From Rutidosis leptorrhynchoides (Eukaryota > Streptophyta > Magnoliopsida > Asterales > Asteraceae), in contig NC_092335.1 of NCBI RefSeq assembly GCF_046630445.1, forward strand, positions 5,127,501 to 5,191,500: DNA of 64,000 bases, read 5' to 3'. The notes below the pieces were generated by a model. It had not been told where the DNA came from and did no database searches. It saw nothing but the letters and a program-made list of their open reading frames with translations. Within the stretch, counting starts at the first letter, position 1; each line of letters starts with the position of its first letter. A program made the position numbers and the translations under genes. This document shows, one piece after another, positions 35,544 to 48,315 of the stretch.

Positions 35544-36761
35544 TGATGTGTGCAGCGGTGTATACGAAATACTATTATTGTTTACTACGAAATATGATGA
35601 AATATTACACAAGTTTTATTTAATTTATTTACAGACGGGATATATCTAAACCTTGCTACAACACTATAGGCAGTGTACCTAATCGTAGAGTAGTATAGTT
35701 TTTAGTAAGTCCGGTTCGTTCCACAGGGAGACGGCTTATTTTACACTATATTTTTATATAACTATATTTGTACAAAATATATATATTACAATTATTATTA
35801 TTATTATCAAAGGGGGTTTACCGTTTAATGATCGGTTTGTCGATTTTATATTTTAAGTCACAATTAAAACCTAATGCAAAATATTATATATAACTTAATA
35901 TAAAGCGTAAAATAAATAACGATATTTAAATGACAAAATATAAAATTGCGATAAGAAATGAAATAAAATAATTATTCTTATTTAAACTACCATAATCATG
36001 ATGTTTGACGTTTTGAGATTTTAATTTATTATCCTGGGTTAATTGTCCTTTGTCCTGGATTATTTGATAAGTCCATCTGGTTTTGTCCATAATAGTCCAT
36101 CGGTCATAATTATAAAGTGCGAGGGTCTTCGCCAAATTAACCTTATACCCGAAGTCAAATATTCCAACTAATTGGGGATTTAAACCGTAACAAGTTCTTA
36201 ATACTTTGTTAATGATTACGCCAGGTTATCGACTGCGTATAATCCAAGGTTTTAATACTTTGTTAACAATTACACCAATTACCCATGAATGTAATCCACC
36301 CCTATTTTAATGAGTCCATTGACTATAAATCCATCCCCGTGTCCGGTCAAATGAACAATTATTCGTATTTATAAATATCCCGCTCACCATACCCAGTCAA
36401 GCGTATGTGGTTATATATAAGTACATCAAATTATAAATCTCTATATTAAATTAACGAGATATCATTTAGTTAATATAAATCCCATTAATAGCCCATAGTC
36501 CAATTTCCACAAGTGTCGGTCTTTTGTCCTAACCCCAATTATGGTCCAAAGTCCAATAACCCCGTCTTAATATTTAGTCCAACATCACGATTTCTTCAGC
36601 TCAAATAAGCATAATAATAACATAATTACGATACATAGTTGAAAAGGGAGAGTTTAACTTACAATGATTATTTATCGCGTAGCTTTACATGGACAGAATT
36701 TCTACTTTAATACCCGTAAAATAACCGTTACATTGCCCAAACTAACTAATATAAAACTAAA

Positions 36762-36844
<83 letters not shown>

Positions 36845-37028
36845 CAGAGGAGAGTAATATTGATATTGGTGTACGTTTGATCGTCTGAATGCGTTGGCTT
36901 TTTTAGGCAATTCTATCCCAGGCAGCTCCGCGATCGTGGTACTTTTGTGCCTTGGAGCTCCGCGATCGTGGAGTTTCGCACTCCAGCTCACCAATTGATT
37001 TAAACGTGGGCTGCTGTTAATTTTTTAT

Positions 37029-37105
<77 letters not shown>

Positions 37106-37486
37106 TTTATATATTATATTATATTCTTGTGCATAGTTGACTTGTAATTTTAGGTCCGTTGACTCGCGCGTTGATGCTCGGTTTACGTCTCGGTTTCGGA
37201 TTTTCGAACGCCTTTTCGTATGCTTAGATATCTTGTACTTTGCATTTCACGGCTTGTACTCTTATCAATTTTAGACGTTTTTCATCAATAAATTGAACCA
37301 CTTGGATTGTATCTTGTACATTTGAGCTTTTTGGTCATTTGCGTCTTCAAATCGTCATTTTCTTCTTTTGTCTTCGCACTTATTTATTTAAACGAATATT
37401 ACTTGAAAATAAAACAATTGCAACTGAAAACTTTACATATTGGAAGGATATTGTACCTAAATATATGTTCATTTGTAGCACTATCA
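35544..37486 (-). repeat. 3' LTR of F'
   Basis: 1943 bp. It has two expanded TA runs (about 36771-36842 and 37034-37102) that are short in its partner. The palindrome pair is at 36926-36939 and 36958-36973. The TATA position reads CTAAAAAAGCC, so the box is lost here. Confidence 0.9.
36771..37102. repeat. two (TA)n runs flanking the F' promoter module
   Basis: About 36 and 34 TA units on either side of the palindrome/TATA module. The partner LTR has about 11 and 5 units at the same sites (42953-42974 and near 43163-43172). Confidence 0.9.
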
Positions 37487-37501
37487 AATATCCCCATACT
37501 T
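37487..37501 (-). promoter_or_regulatory. polypurine tract of F'
   Basis: On the minus strand AAGTATGGGGATATT, next to the 3' LTR. Confidence 0.7.
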
Positions 37502-37759
37502 GAACGTTGCTTGTTCTCAAGCAATACATAATTTGAAATTAAATCACACTTCACTCTAATTACTTTTTTATTCTCACACTTTATACATCAGTGATTTTGA
37601 TACGGCGGTATAAACAATGATAGTAACAATGTGGTTTACAGTCCCACGTGACTATGAAAATATAAATCCTTTAAGAAAATTGGATCTTTATGAAAACATT
37701 TGATCTTTTGAAAATTCATTCTAGCTTTTACCCTAGACAAGTTTTCCAGAATAATCCTT

Positions 37760-38144
37760 CACCGATATTTGCAAAATATTTTTGTGGGTTGTGTGGGTTT
37801 AATAGTTTAAAATTTTAGCTCAAAACTTGCGGTTTTGTGTCACCCACTTGCTAATCCTTGTATTAGGAAAGCACACGTCCAGTTTACTTGCTCCGTATAT
37901 TACCTTTCGGTAAACTACCGTCCGGTTGTAAAGGAAAGCGATGAACAAGCAACTGTTAAGGCAATGTCAAATGACATGCAGATGTTCATGGTCCACAACG
38001 TGTCGGATGCAATTACTATCCTTTGTAGGAGCAATAGTAAAGATCACCCTAAAATTTTTCGGTCTGGCACAAGATCTTGTCTTCGACCATGCTATGCAAC
38101 CACCGTTCTTATGGTTGACACCTGATTTAGTTCAGGTGACCTAA
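37760..38144 (+). pseudogene. antisense ORF 1 remnant of F'
   Basis: The counterpart of 31964-32344 in F, on the strand opposite to F'. It is well conserved for about 80 codons (CHPLAN, then YYLSVNYRPVVKES to ILCRSNSK). It is broken by a stop near 37806 and a frameshift near 38060, after which HAMQPPFLWLTPDLVQVT continues in another frame to 38144. Confidence 0.45.
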
Positions 38145-38458
38145 TAAATTCCAGGTGAATTCTTAGGATTTTACGTTCAATGGTAATGAACGCATTCAAA
38201 ATAGGTTTTCAGAAAACAAATCGTTTTTAATTTGATCAAAATATTTTCTCCTTCAAGCTCGAGTTTAGATATCATTGAATTCCATGAGTTTGTAATTCTC
38301 AATCTTTAAGGTCAATCTCAAGGATTGAGTAATATCAGGCTTAAAAGCTGATTTTTAATCTTTAAGGAGATTATCCTTTCTGGGGGTCTGATTCATTAAT
38401 CTTATCAAGCTAATTTTCACGGCGCCCTCCCCATTTTACGAGACAGATCCTCTCATGG

Positions 38459-38766
38459 TTAGGATAAGTCTGAACACATGGTGACCCTGTTTGATGCTGA
38501 GGTCCGTGGATTTCCTGCTGATTTTAGAGATGACTTTTCTAGATTTTTCGCCAATCTACAGCAGGTCTGGAAGACAACTTCCTGACCTAAATCAAGAAGC
38601 ACGTGTCTTTTTTGGAAGACTTTACTTCTTTTTAATGATGAAATTGATTCATCGTGTAGATCCATCTCTTTTTTCCAAATATATTACAGTAAATCGGGTA
38701 AAACTAATTAATATCGTCCAAAACAAAAGTACCTGCAATAAGTTTACAGAAACATGTGATAGATAG
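38459..38766 (+). pseudogene. antisense ORF 2 remnant of F'
   Basis: The counterpart of 31403-31690. LFDAEVRGFPADF and the SGRQLPDLNQEARVFFGRLY block are both readable but in different frames, so there is at least one frameshift between them. Confidence 0.35.
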
Positions 38767-39357
38767 TTTTTTAATTGAATAACTTGGTACATTCTCCCCA
38801 CACTTGGCTTTTATTTATTTCTTTCTTTGCCTTTTTATTTTTCTCTTTCCTTTTAAATAAATTTAAGTATTTTAGGTTGTTTCTCAATTTATGTCCTTTC
38901 TGAGGTAACAATAATTTCGGTATTAACACCTAGTTTTTATCGTTCATGAATATGTATAAATATAATTTTGAATTCATTTAGTTGAAATTTTTTTAAATTT
39001 TCACAAAATTTGGCAAATAAACCAAGTGCAAACCCGAGAGAATTTATAACCCTTCCCCACACTTGAGATCATGCAATGCCCTCATTTGCATGAAATCAGA
39101 CTATATTTATAACTTCATGAGGGTGATTAGTGTAGAAAATTAATTAAAAATACCCAGTTTGTAATTACAAAGCTTGTCGAATGATAGATGGCGCTCCTCT
39201 TTGTTCATTACTTTTGTTGTTTTATCATTCATATTTTTCTTCAAAAACAGTTGCTTTTCTGAACTGTTTGCTAATTTTTGAAAATGCGTCTTTTACCCTT
39301 ACTCATTGTGCATGTTCATTAACGAGTTATGCACTAATCCGAACCCCTAATTTAAAG

Positions 39358-40502
39358 TTAAGTGGGGTTAGACTTCCCCACACTTAGCTAACGACATGTG
39401 AAGTTGGAAGAATAAGTTCCACGAATTAAAATTGTGAGCTAGTTATTTACATCTCGGGTGGTGTATAATATATCAATGGGTTTAAAGTTTAGACCCACCC
39501 TATCATCACTACTTAATTCTTTTTTAAGTGTAGCTTTTAGTAAATGGATGCGTCTCTTTTCTGGTTCTTGGTCAAATGGATCATTATATACTGACATACA
39601 TATTTCTATAGGGTGGACTATTCCTAACATTTTCTTCCGTTCATTCTCGGGATTAAAGTTTTCACCTCTATTACCCAATTGGGTGAAATCCGAGGTGTCA
39701 ATATCTATTACAGCTCGTAGTTCATCTTCGGTAGATGATTCTTCTATTGAGAATATTGGGTTGGAAGGTTGTGGAATGGTGAATTTCGGGATCGAAGCAA
39801 AATCTTCTTCTTTAACGGTCATTATTGGTCCCACCACTTTGGTTTCGGGGGTAAAATTTTCAACGTTATCATTTTCCCAAGAGTACCAATTTGTCACTCG
39901 TACTTCTTCTTCATCCATAGATGGATCGATAATTTTGTTGGTAGAGGCTAATGTGTCGATATGTTGTGAAATTAGTAAGACTGAATAAAAAGTATCATCG
40001 GGATAATTAGTGATTTCGAAGCTCTCGAATTCATCAAAATTCGATGATATGAGATTTTCTTGTACATGACTCCTCAGATCAGCAGGTGTGTAGTCTGGTA
40101 GAGTTTCTGCTTGCCTATTTGCAAACTCTCTCATTTGTTCATTTTGAGCGTCAAATTCTTCGAGTTTGATTTTCATATAATCTAAAAAAAATTCAGACAC
40201 ATAATTTTTCCGTCATCTGGTTGTTGAGTTTGGATATATTCTTGGGAATAATCCCAATTTGAATTGTATTTCTCATAATCATTCCATTCATGTTCTATGG
40301 GTGCATAATTTTCTATAGGAACGTAATAATAACATTCCCATGTTGAGTGATAATCTCCACAGATTTCACAACCAGTTATTGTTTCGTCATTCGTGATCCA
40401 AGATTGACCGAACGAATTTTCATCAACACTCGTATGAGAGTATTGATTTAATTGATTTTGCATGTCAGAAAGAGTTTCTAAAATATTTTCGAGATTTTCC
40501 AT
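39358..40502 (-). pseudogene. gag-like ORF of element F'
   Basis: Starts at ATG 40502 (MENLENILETLSDMQ...) with the same knuckle CEICGDYHSTWEC. A one-base loss near 40205 shifts the frame. The second half is open from about 40200 to a TAG at about 39439, where F has TGG. The ancestral stop would be at 39358-39360. Compared with F it keeps a 20-codon insertion (VVGPIMTVKEEDFASI area) that F has lost. The ORF is broken, but the two copies together show an ancestral protein of about 370-380 residues. Confidence 0.7.
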
Positions 40503-41718
40503 AATACGCTTATTACTAAATTTTAGCTACAATGTGGTGCATTCACTAATTATCCTATTAGATATAAAACTAAAAATTATATATAAGTTATCAAATTAAT
40601 ATACTTTTCTGCTTTTGCCCACGTTTCGAATAGCCAAAAGATGCAGCAGGGAGCCATGATCCTTTAAATCGGAAAATTCACAACTCAGCCACTAACAAAT
40701 CCAACTATTACTACGAAGCAGAAAATTTCGGATGTCTATCAATTTAATTTCTTACAATAATTTTTTGTCGAAATTTTGGAATAAAAATCTATGTCCTAAA
40801 ACTAGAGCGTAGAAATGAAAAAGAAAAAGCGCGCCGAAAAACGTCAAAAAATAAAAATGAGAAAGAAATCGAAACTTAAAAGTCTAAATCTAAAAAGTTG
40901 TGCCTAAAGGTATTAAAACTTAAAATGAGATTTTAAAAGGAAACAGCAATAACTTAATTTGGCACTAAATTCTATTCTAAAACGGCATCGCAAAATTCTA
41001 AAGCGCCTAAATCTTAATCTAAAGAAAAAACACTTAAAGGATTTTATGGCAAACTTAAAAATCTAGAAGTATAAAAATAACTATGGCAAAAACTAAGTTT
41101 AAAACTAATTACGAACAATAAATATACAAATTATAAATTAAATGTTTAAAATATACAATTTATAAAAAGAAACAAAAAAATGATAAAATTACTTATTTTT
41201 ATAAAAATATTATTTTTATATTATTATTTTATAAAAGTATTAATTTTATAATTAATAATAATATTTAAACTTAATATTACAAATTATAATTAAAACGAAT
41301 TACAAATTAATTATATTTAAATTAAACCCTAAATTAATTAAATAATAATTATTAACCCTAATCGTGTAATTAATGCAGTCCAAGGTTGCAGTCTGGGAAG
41401 GCTCCACGACTGCGGTATTTTCTGCCCAAGGGTCTCCGCCACTACGGAGTAATGCAGATTCAGAATTCGTGCAGGTTAAAACTGGTTCGGCAGTTTCATT
41501 TTTATAATTTATTTGATTTTTAATTTTTTTTACAAAATAATATATATACAATTTATATAAAAATAAACTTATATTTTAAAAACTTAATAAAAATACTTTT
41601 TATAGATAAGTATATATATATATATATATTTATTTATTTTTTTATTTTATTTTTTAACACTTATTATAAATACAAAATATTTTTACGAAATAAAAATATA
41701 GCGTTTTGCCGAGTCTCT
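40503..41718 (-). other. untranslated leader of F'
   Basis: AT-rich non-coding leader matching F (28612-29678). A degraded palindrome pair is at about 41401-41449 (CTCCACGACTGCGG and CTCCGCCACTACGGAG). Confidence 0.6.
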
Positions 41719-41731
41719 GGCAGCGGCGCCA
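41714..41731 (-). promoter_or_regulatory. primer binding site of F' (tRNA-Asp)
   Basis: On the minus strand TGGCGCCGCTGCCAGAGA. The first 13 bases are identical to F. Confidence 0.82.
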
Positions 41732-41737
41732 AAAACT

Positions 41738-43559
41738 TGATGTGTACAGCGGTGTATACGAAATACTATTATTGTTTACTACGAAATATGATGAAATATT
41801 ACACAAGTTTTATTTAATTTATTTACAGATGGGATATATCTAAACCTTGCTACAACACTATAGGGAGTGTACATAATCGTAGAGTAGTATAGTTTTTAGT
41901 AAGTCCGGTTCGTTCCACAGGGAGACGGCTTATTTTACACTATATTTTTATATAACTATATTTGTACAAAATATATATATATTACAATTATTATTATTAT
42001 AAAAGGGGGTTTACCGTTTAATGACCGGTTTGTAGATTTTATATTTTAAGTCACAATTAAAACCTAATGCAAAATATTATATATAACTTAATTTAAAGCG
42101 TAAAATAAATAACGATATTTAAATGACGAAATATAAAATTGCGATAAGAAATGAAATAAAATAATTATGCTTATTTAAACTTCCGTAATCATGATGTTTG
42201 ACGTTTTGATTTTAATTTATTATCCTAGGTTAATTGTCCTTTGTCCTGGATTATTTGATAAGTCCATCTGGTTTTGTTCATAATAGTCCATCGGTCATAA
42301 TTATAAAGTGCGAGGGTTCTTCGCCAAATTAACCTTATACCCGAAGTCAAATATTCCAACTAATTGGGGATTTAAACCGTAACAAGTTCTTAATACTTTG
42401 TTAATGATTATGCCAGGTTATCGACTGCGTGTAATCCAAGGTTTTAATACTTTGTTAACAATTACACCAATTACCCTTGAATGTAATCCACCCCTGTTTT
42501 AATGAGTTCGTTGACTATTAATCCATCCCCGTGTCTTGTCAAATGAACAATTAATCGTATTTATAAATATCCCGCTCACCGTACCCAGTCAAGCGTATGT
42601 GGTTATATATAAATACGTCAAATTATAAATCTCTATATTAAATTAACGAGATATCATTTAGTTAATATAAAGCCCATTAATAGCCCATAGTCCAATTTCC
42701 ACAAGTGTCGGTCTTTTGTCCAAACCCCAATTATGGTCCAAAGCCCAATAACCCTGTCTTAATATTTAGTCCAACATCACAATTACTTCGGCTTAAATAA
42801 GCATAATAATAACTTAAGTACGATACATAATTGAAAAGGGAGAGTTTAACTTACAATGATTATTTATCGCGTAGCTTTACATGGACAGAATTTCGACTTT
42901 AAAACCCGTAAAATAACCGTTACATTGCCCAAACTAACTAATATAAAACTAAACTATATATATATATATATATTACAGAGGAGAGTAATATTGATATTGG
43001 TGTACGTTTGATCGTCCGAATGCGTTAGCTTTTATAGGCAATTCTGTCCCAGGCAGCTCCGCGATCATGGTACTTTTGTGCCTTGGAGCTCCGCGATCGC
43101 GGAGTTTTGCACTCCAGCTCACCAATTGATTTAAACATGGGCTGCTGTTAATTTTTTAATATATAATATATATAATTATTTATATATTATATTATATTCT
43201 TGTACATAGTTGACTTGTAATTTTAGGTCCGTTGACTCGCGCATTGATGCTAGATTTACGTCTCGGTTTCGAATTTTCGAACGCCTTTTCGTATGCTTAG
43301 ATATCTTGTACTTTTCGTTTCGCGGCTTGTACTCTTGTCAATTTTAGACGTTTCTCATCAATAAATTGAACCACTTGGATTGTATCTTGTACATTTGAGC
43401 TTTCTGGTCATTTGCGTCTTCAAATCGTCGTTTTCTTCTTTTGTCTTCGCACTTATTTATTTAAACGAATATTACTTGAAAATAGAACAATTGCAACTGA
43501 AAACTTTACATATTGGAAGGATATTGTGCCTAAATATATGTTCATTTGTAGTACTATCA
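41738..43559 (-). repeat. 5' LTR of F'
   Basis: 1822 bp. On the minus strand it starts TGATAGTACTAC and ends GTACACATCA. It has an intact TATA box at 43029-43036 (TATAAAAG on minus) and a palindrome pair at 43057-43104. Confidence 0.9.
43057..43104 (-). promoter_or_regulatory. paired palindromes in F' 5' LTR
   Basis: A perfect 16-bp palindrome CTCCGCGATCGCGGAG at 43089-43104 and a decayed copy at 43057-43070, start to start 32 bp, as in F. They lie about 20 bp upstream of the TATA box on the minus strand. Confidence 0.6.
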
Positions 43560-44122
43560 GTACGCATAACCTGCGAATTAAAATTCATTCATATGGTGAA
43601 CACCTAGTAACTAACATTAACAAATGCATCTAGAATATCCCCAAATATACAGGTACACTCATCTGTATATAAAATCAAAGTACTAAAGCATTCATAACCT
43701 GGATGGGGTTTGTTAGGCCCATAGATCTATCTTCATGATTCGCGTCAATTAGGGGGTCTGTTCCCTAATTCTTAGGTTACCAAGCTAAAAGGGTGATATC
43801 CGGTATAATAATCCAACCATAGAATGTAGTTTCAAGTACTTGTGTCTATTTCGTAAAACAGTTATAAAAGCAGTGCATGTATTAGCAGTCCCAAAAATAT
43901 ATATTGCAAAAGCATTTAAAAGGGAGCAAATGAAACTCACTATACGATATTTTGTAGTAAAAATATGCATACGACTGAACTGAACAATTCAGGGTTGTCC
44001 TCGGATTCACGAACCTATATCAAGGTGTATATATTAACACATATAATTAACATGTAATAATAATTAAGCTAGTTTATGTATATTACTTATTTAATTTAGT
44101 AATATATTTGTTATTTTAAATG

Positions 44123-44191
<69 letters not shown>

Positions 44192-44379
44192 GTATTATAT
44201 TGTTAGGTCAAAAATTTGTTATATGTAAATATTTATGTAAACAATGTTTTTTTTTTAGGTTTAATATATAATGTATATGTAATATGTAATGTTAATATAG
44301 TTATAGTATGTATAATATGTATATTTTTTATATACAAAATATTTATTTGTTAAAACGATAGTTTTAAAAATAATGATTT

Positions 44380-44728
44380 ACTAATAATAATAATAATAAT
44401 AATAATTACTTTAATAATAATAATAAAAATGATATTGTTAATAATGATAATTATGTTAATAATATTAATAATATTAATAATAATACTAATAATAATAAAA
44501 ATGATACTAATACTAATGTTAAAGAAAATAATAATAATTTGTATTGTTGTCAAGATAATAATAATCGTAATCATAATAATGATCATAATACCTATGTTAA
44601 TAATAATAATATTAATAATACTCCTAATACTTAATGATAATACTTAGCAATAATAATAATTATAATAATATTTAATTATGTTAATAATGGTAACAATAAT
44701 AATTAACTTATCCCTAATAACAATGATT

Positions 44729-44798
<70 letters not shown>

Positions 44799-45260
44799 GT
44801 AAATAATAATATTAATAATAATGATATAGATTTATACCATCATTCTTTCCATTATGATCCCATCATCATCATCATGATCATTATCATCATTATCAACACA
44901 ACATCATCTTAGTGTCATCAATCGCGAACATCATCATCGACTTAATCATTATCATTATCATCACGATAATCGTTCGTTCATCAATGTCATGGAACCATTA
45001 TCATTTCACGTAGCATCATCACCATTATCATCATCAAACACCACGATCTTCATCATTATTATCATAAATCATGTCATCATCTCATTGTTACCATCATCAT
45101 AACTTTGTCACCATCATCCCTTTCAAGCATCATCATCATCATCAACATCGATTATCATCATCAATGGTTTAAATCATCATCTTCATCATGTTATCAACAA
45201 CATCACGTTTATCATCATTATACATCATCATTCATTTTCGTTTTCTATCATCACCATCAT
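44380..45260. repeat. AAT-rich then ATC-rich low-complexity tract
   Basis: An (AAT)n region with a pure run at about 44731-44800, followed by some 400 bp dominated by CATCAT/ATCATC words with interruptions. The long ORFs here are by-products of the repeat. Confidence 0.85.
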
Positions 45261-45906
45261 CAATTTCCTTGAATGGGTTTCGTGTATATTCAAAAAGGAA
45301 GACAAACTGAAATTTACAGCTGTACTTGATGGTTTGTGTCGAACTGACTCAGAAAAAGAAATAATAACATTTAGAGACCGAGGGTAGTTGTTGTGGTAAC
45401 CTTGATGGTTTATGGTGGTGTTGAAAATTGATCCAAAACAGGAAAGAAAATAGAAAATGATAACTAGATCATAATGCGAGGAAAAGAAACAGATTCATAG
45501 ATAGTTCAACCAGGATTAAAATTGAAACTGGCTGAATAATGTTGCACTTACTCGGTATCATCGAGTTATTTCTAGTGTTCTATCATCATGATACCTCATT
45601 GTTATCTTCTACTGAAATGAACGAGCATTTAACAGAAGCAGTTGCAGACACGAGTTTATGATGGTTGCAGCAGCAATTTAAATAGAAATCATACGGTGGT
45701 TGAAGTGATGGTTGTTGGCGGTTTCAAAGAAGGTGGTGGTCGCCGGTTATCAGTGGTGGTCGATGGTTCACTGTGGTGGTGGCTAAATGGAAGTGAAGGT
45801 CATTGTGATTTTGTTTTCTTTTAATTCTCACCGTGTGTATATATATAAGGTGGTTTGGTTTCCTCTCACTGCATCGTATGTTATACATATATATTTCTTT
45901 AATAAT

Positions 45907-46029
45907 ATGAAAGTGGGTTTGGTGAGTCAAGAGCCTGTGCTATTCTGTGACAACATAAAAGGGAACATACTTTACAGCAAGGAGAATGCCACAATGAAAC
46001 AAGTGGTTGTGATCAAATTTGATACATGA
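45907..46029 (+). pseudogene. ABCB-type transporter exon fragment inside LTR
   Basis: About 40 codons reading KVGLVSQEPVLF, then IKGNILY and SKENATMKQVV, before diverging and stopping at TGA 46027. This matches the Q-loop region of the nucleotide-binding domain of plant ABCB (P-glycoprotein-like) transporters, whose family pattern is GLVSQEP.LF...IKENI..GKE.ATM. Sequence before and after is not ABC-like, so it is a short captured or inserted gene piece, antisense to the LTR. It cannot be functional as a transporter. The match is from memory of the family motif. Confidence 0.65.
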
Positions 46030-46792
46030 ATATCAGTCAAGGTAGAAATCAAACAAAAAAAGAAAACAGTATATAACAGTAGCACTTGATAATTAATATT
46101 AATAATTTGCATAAGTGGTGTTCAATGGTGTGCTTGTATGGTGATCGAGTGTCGATATGCATGCTGGTATGGCTATATGTATATTTATATATATATCACA
46201 AAGATATTTAACTCACATATTTCCAAATAAAAGACTAGTAAAATTGTTTGATTGTGAGTAAAAGCAAAAAAGGATCACAGTAACCTCACTTAAATTATAC
46301 CAATTAGTTAGCTGCCTGTCGACATGTTTAATTCAAGTAATATATTGTGCTCCGTTGTTAATTAGTGGCGCATAAAAGTCTTCAGAAAAATCCCAAATTT
46401 TTATAGTAACTATCTTTATTTATTTTGGTCATTATGGTATAAAATTCGAGCATTAACTATTAAATAAAAATTACATTAATTATTCACTTCCAACCCCAAG
46501 TAAAATATAAAAAGTTTTAAAATTCAACAAATAGTTCCTCAATACATTTTTAATAAGCCTATAATTTGTAAAACCCATTTTCGGCTAACCGTTTATATTA
46601 AAATCACATAAGTTTCTTTTTAACTCATTTACTGTCAATCAAATGACAATTGAGCGTTACTTTCGTTTACTAAATAACTTCAAAACCCTATTTATATATT
46701 GTATATATTTTATTTATATATAGATAATAATTATTTTATGTTATTATTATTTTACATAAATAATCCCAACAATTACAATATACAATAGTTCA

Positions 46793-46798
<6 letters not shown>

Positions 46799-46880
<82 letters not shown>
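46799..46880. repeat. (TA)n microsatellite in E LTR
   Basis: About 40 TA units. Confidence 0.95.
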
Positions 46881-46881
<1 letters not shown>

Positions 46882-47092
46882 TTATATTTATATGTATATG
46901 TATACACATTTATTTACAATTAATGGTTCGTGAATCGTCAAAGATAGTTGAAGGGTAATTGCATATATGGAATAGATCAATTTTTTTTTTTTTTGAGACT
47001 CAACCTAACAGACTTTTCTTATCGTGTCAAAATATATTAAATTTTATCGAGAGTTTGATTTAAATTTAGTCAAAATTTTTCGGGTCGTCACA

Positions 47093-47488
47093 CTTTTTGA
47101 GGGAGGAGTAGTTCAGTGTTTAGATTTCAGTATGTCTTCATATACGTGAACCTATTTTAAAATAAAATAAAATAAAATAAAAAGGGCTAGGTTCAACATC
47201 TCATTTGAGACTTTAGGTATGAAACTTTGACCAAAAATTCGTTAGGAGTAGAGGTACTTCTGTTTTCAAAGTTCTCAATGTGGAACTTTGGATGAAATTC
47301 ACTACTCATATTCTCTAACAAGCGAGATTGGATATTTAATTATTAAATTCTAGAAATAACAACAACAAAATTTAATCTCACAAAAATAGAGTATGTAAGA
47401 TAAGATGTTGACAATCATTATATAGAATAAAGAGAAGTCATTTCTCCATCCAGAGTGACAGACCCTAAGAGTTGAGAAAGTTGTCTCT
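47093..47488. other. intergenic, nothing recognised
   Basis: Starts at the outer edge of element E. It holds a short (AAAAT)n run near 47160-47182. I see no gene or element. Confidence 0.6.
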
Positions 47489-47493
47489 CTCTC

Positions 47494-47950
47494 TGTTGAT
47501 GCATATTTTGTATGGACGTCGCTGGGTGAATAACGTTTATTATTACATTGTACACCTAGATGTATTAAACGCGTGAAACTGATCAGTTACATGAGCATAT
47601 GTGACTGTTTGGCCGAATGTTGGGCCATTCATGTCGATAGGCACATTAGGATAACCTAAGCCTATTCGTCTATATATATCAGTTTCACCTGTGTTTTAGG
47701 GTTAAGAGAGTAGAACCCTAATTGGGGTCAGGCTAGAACCCTAATTTGGAAGAGTCGTTTTGGCGAATCCCGTGAATATGGGAGATCATGTTCGATCTCC
47801 CCTGGCCAACTGATGTTTCTCCGTTTAAATCAATTGTAAGTGTAACATTTATATTAATAATATTGATTTATGTTTGATTCATTGTATTTATCTCTTCCGT
47901 TTTTGATTTTGCTCGAATATTGTTGTTAATGATCCTTAATCGGACCAACA
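47494..47950 (+). mobile_element. solo LTR, copia type, 457 bp
   Basis: TGTTGATGC...GACCAACA with 5-bp inverted ends (TGTTG/CAACA), flanked by CTCTC at 47489-47493 and 47951-47955. A TATA-like stretch (CTATATATATC) is near 47670. There is no internal region, so it is a solo LTR. The left TSD lies in a (TC)n run, which weakens the TSD evidence slightly. Confidence 0.78.
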
Positions 47951-47955
47951 CTCTC

Positions 47956-48312
47956 AATGTTTTTTGGTTTGGATAGAAAGATTGCTTCCGAATGAATTTT
48001 CGGTCAATAAGTATGTTAAAAAAAATAAAAAAGTAAAATAAAATAAATAAATGTGAGACGCCATGAAAATTGTAGAATTAACTTTCCATGCCTTTTAAAT
48101 ATGTCAGAAGTTCAATTAGGGTCTAAACGACAGTTAAGTCGTCAATAAAAAAGTGTGAAACGCTAATAAATTTTAGAAAGTTTGAAGAAATATATATGTA
48201 AAATGTCATTATTTTTAAAGTACGTTCGCAAGAGAACTTTTTACTAAACTAAGTTTGTTAAATTTATCAAATTTATTACCTATCGAACTCTTGTTATGTT
48301 TTCTATGTACTA
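47956..48312. other. intergenic, nothing recognised
   Basis: AT-rich with A-rich runs near 48015-48050. No gene seen. Confidence 0.6.
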
Positions 48313-48315
48313 TTA

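Larger units (their letters stand above)
35544..43559 (-). mobile_element. non-autonomous Athila/Tat-like element F'
   Basis: 8016 bp, minus orientation, TSD GTACG at 35539-35543 and 43560-43564. It is the same family as F, with the same ends, tRNA-Asp primer site, gag-like ORF, antisense ORF and four AAGTRTGGGGA motifs, but at about 85-90 percent similarity by eye. It too has no pol. Broken ORFs and unequal LTR lengths (1943 and 1822 bp) make it older than F. Confidence 0.92.
43560..47092 (-). repeat. element E 5' LTR, U3 side
   Basis: The first about 3.5 kb of E's LTR, starting TGTGACGACCCG at 47092. It contains two TA runs (44124-44188 and 46799-46880), an AAT tract (44380-44810) and a long imperfect ATC/TCA-rich tract (44850-45260). 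An ABCB-like coding fragment is at 45907-46029. The landmark TGCATGTATTAGCAGTCCCAAAAATAT region is near 43877. It rejoins the 35346-35543 piece across F'. Confidence 0.85.
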
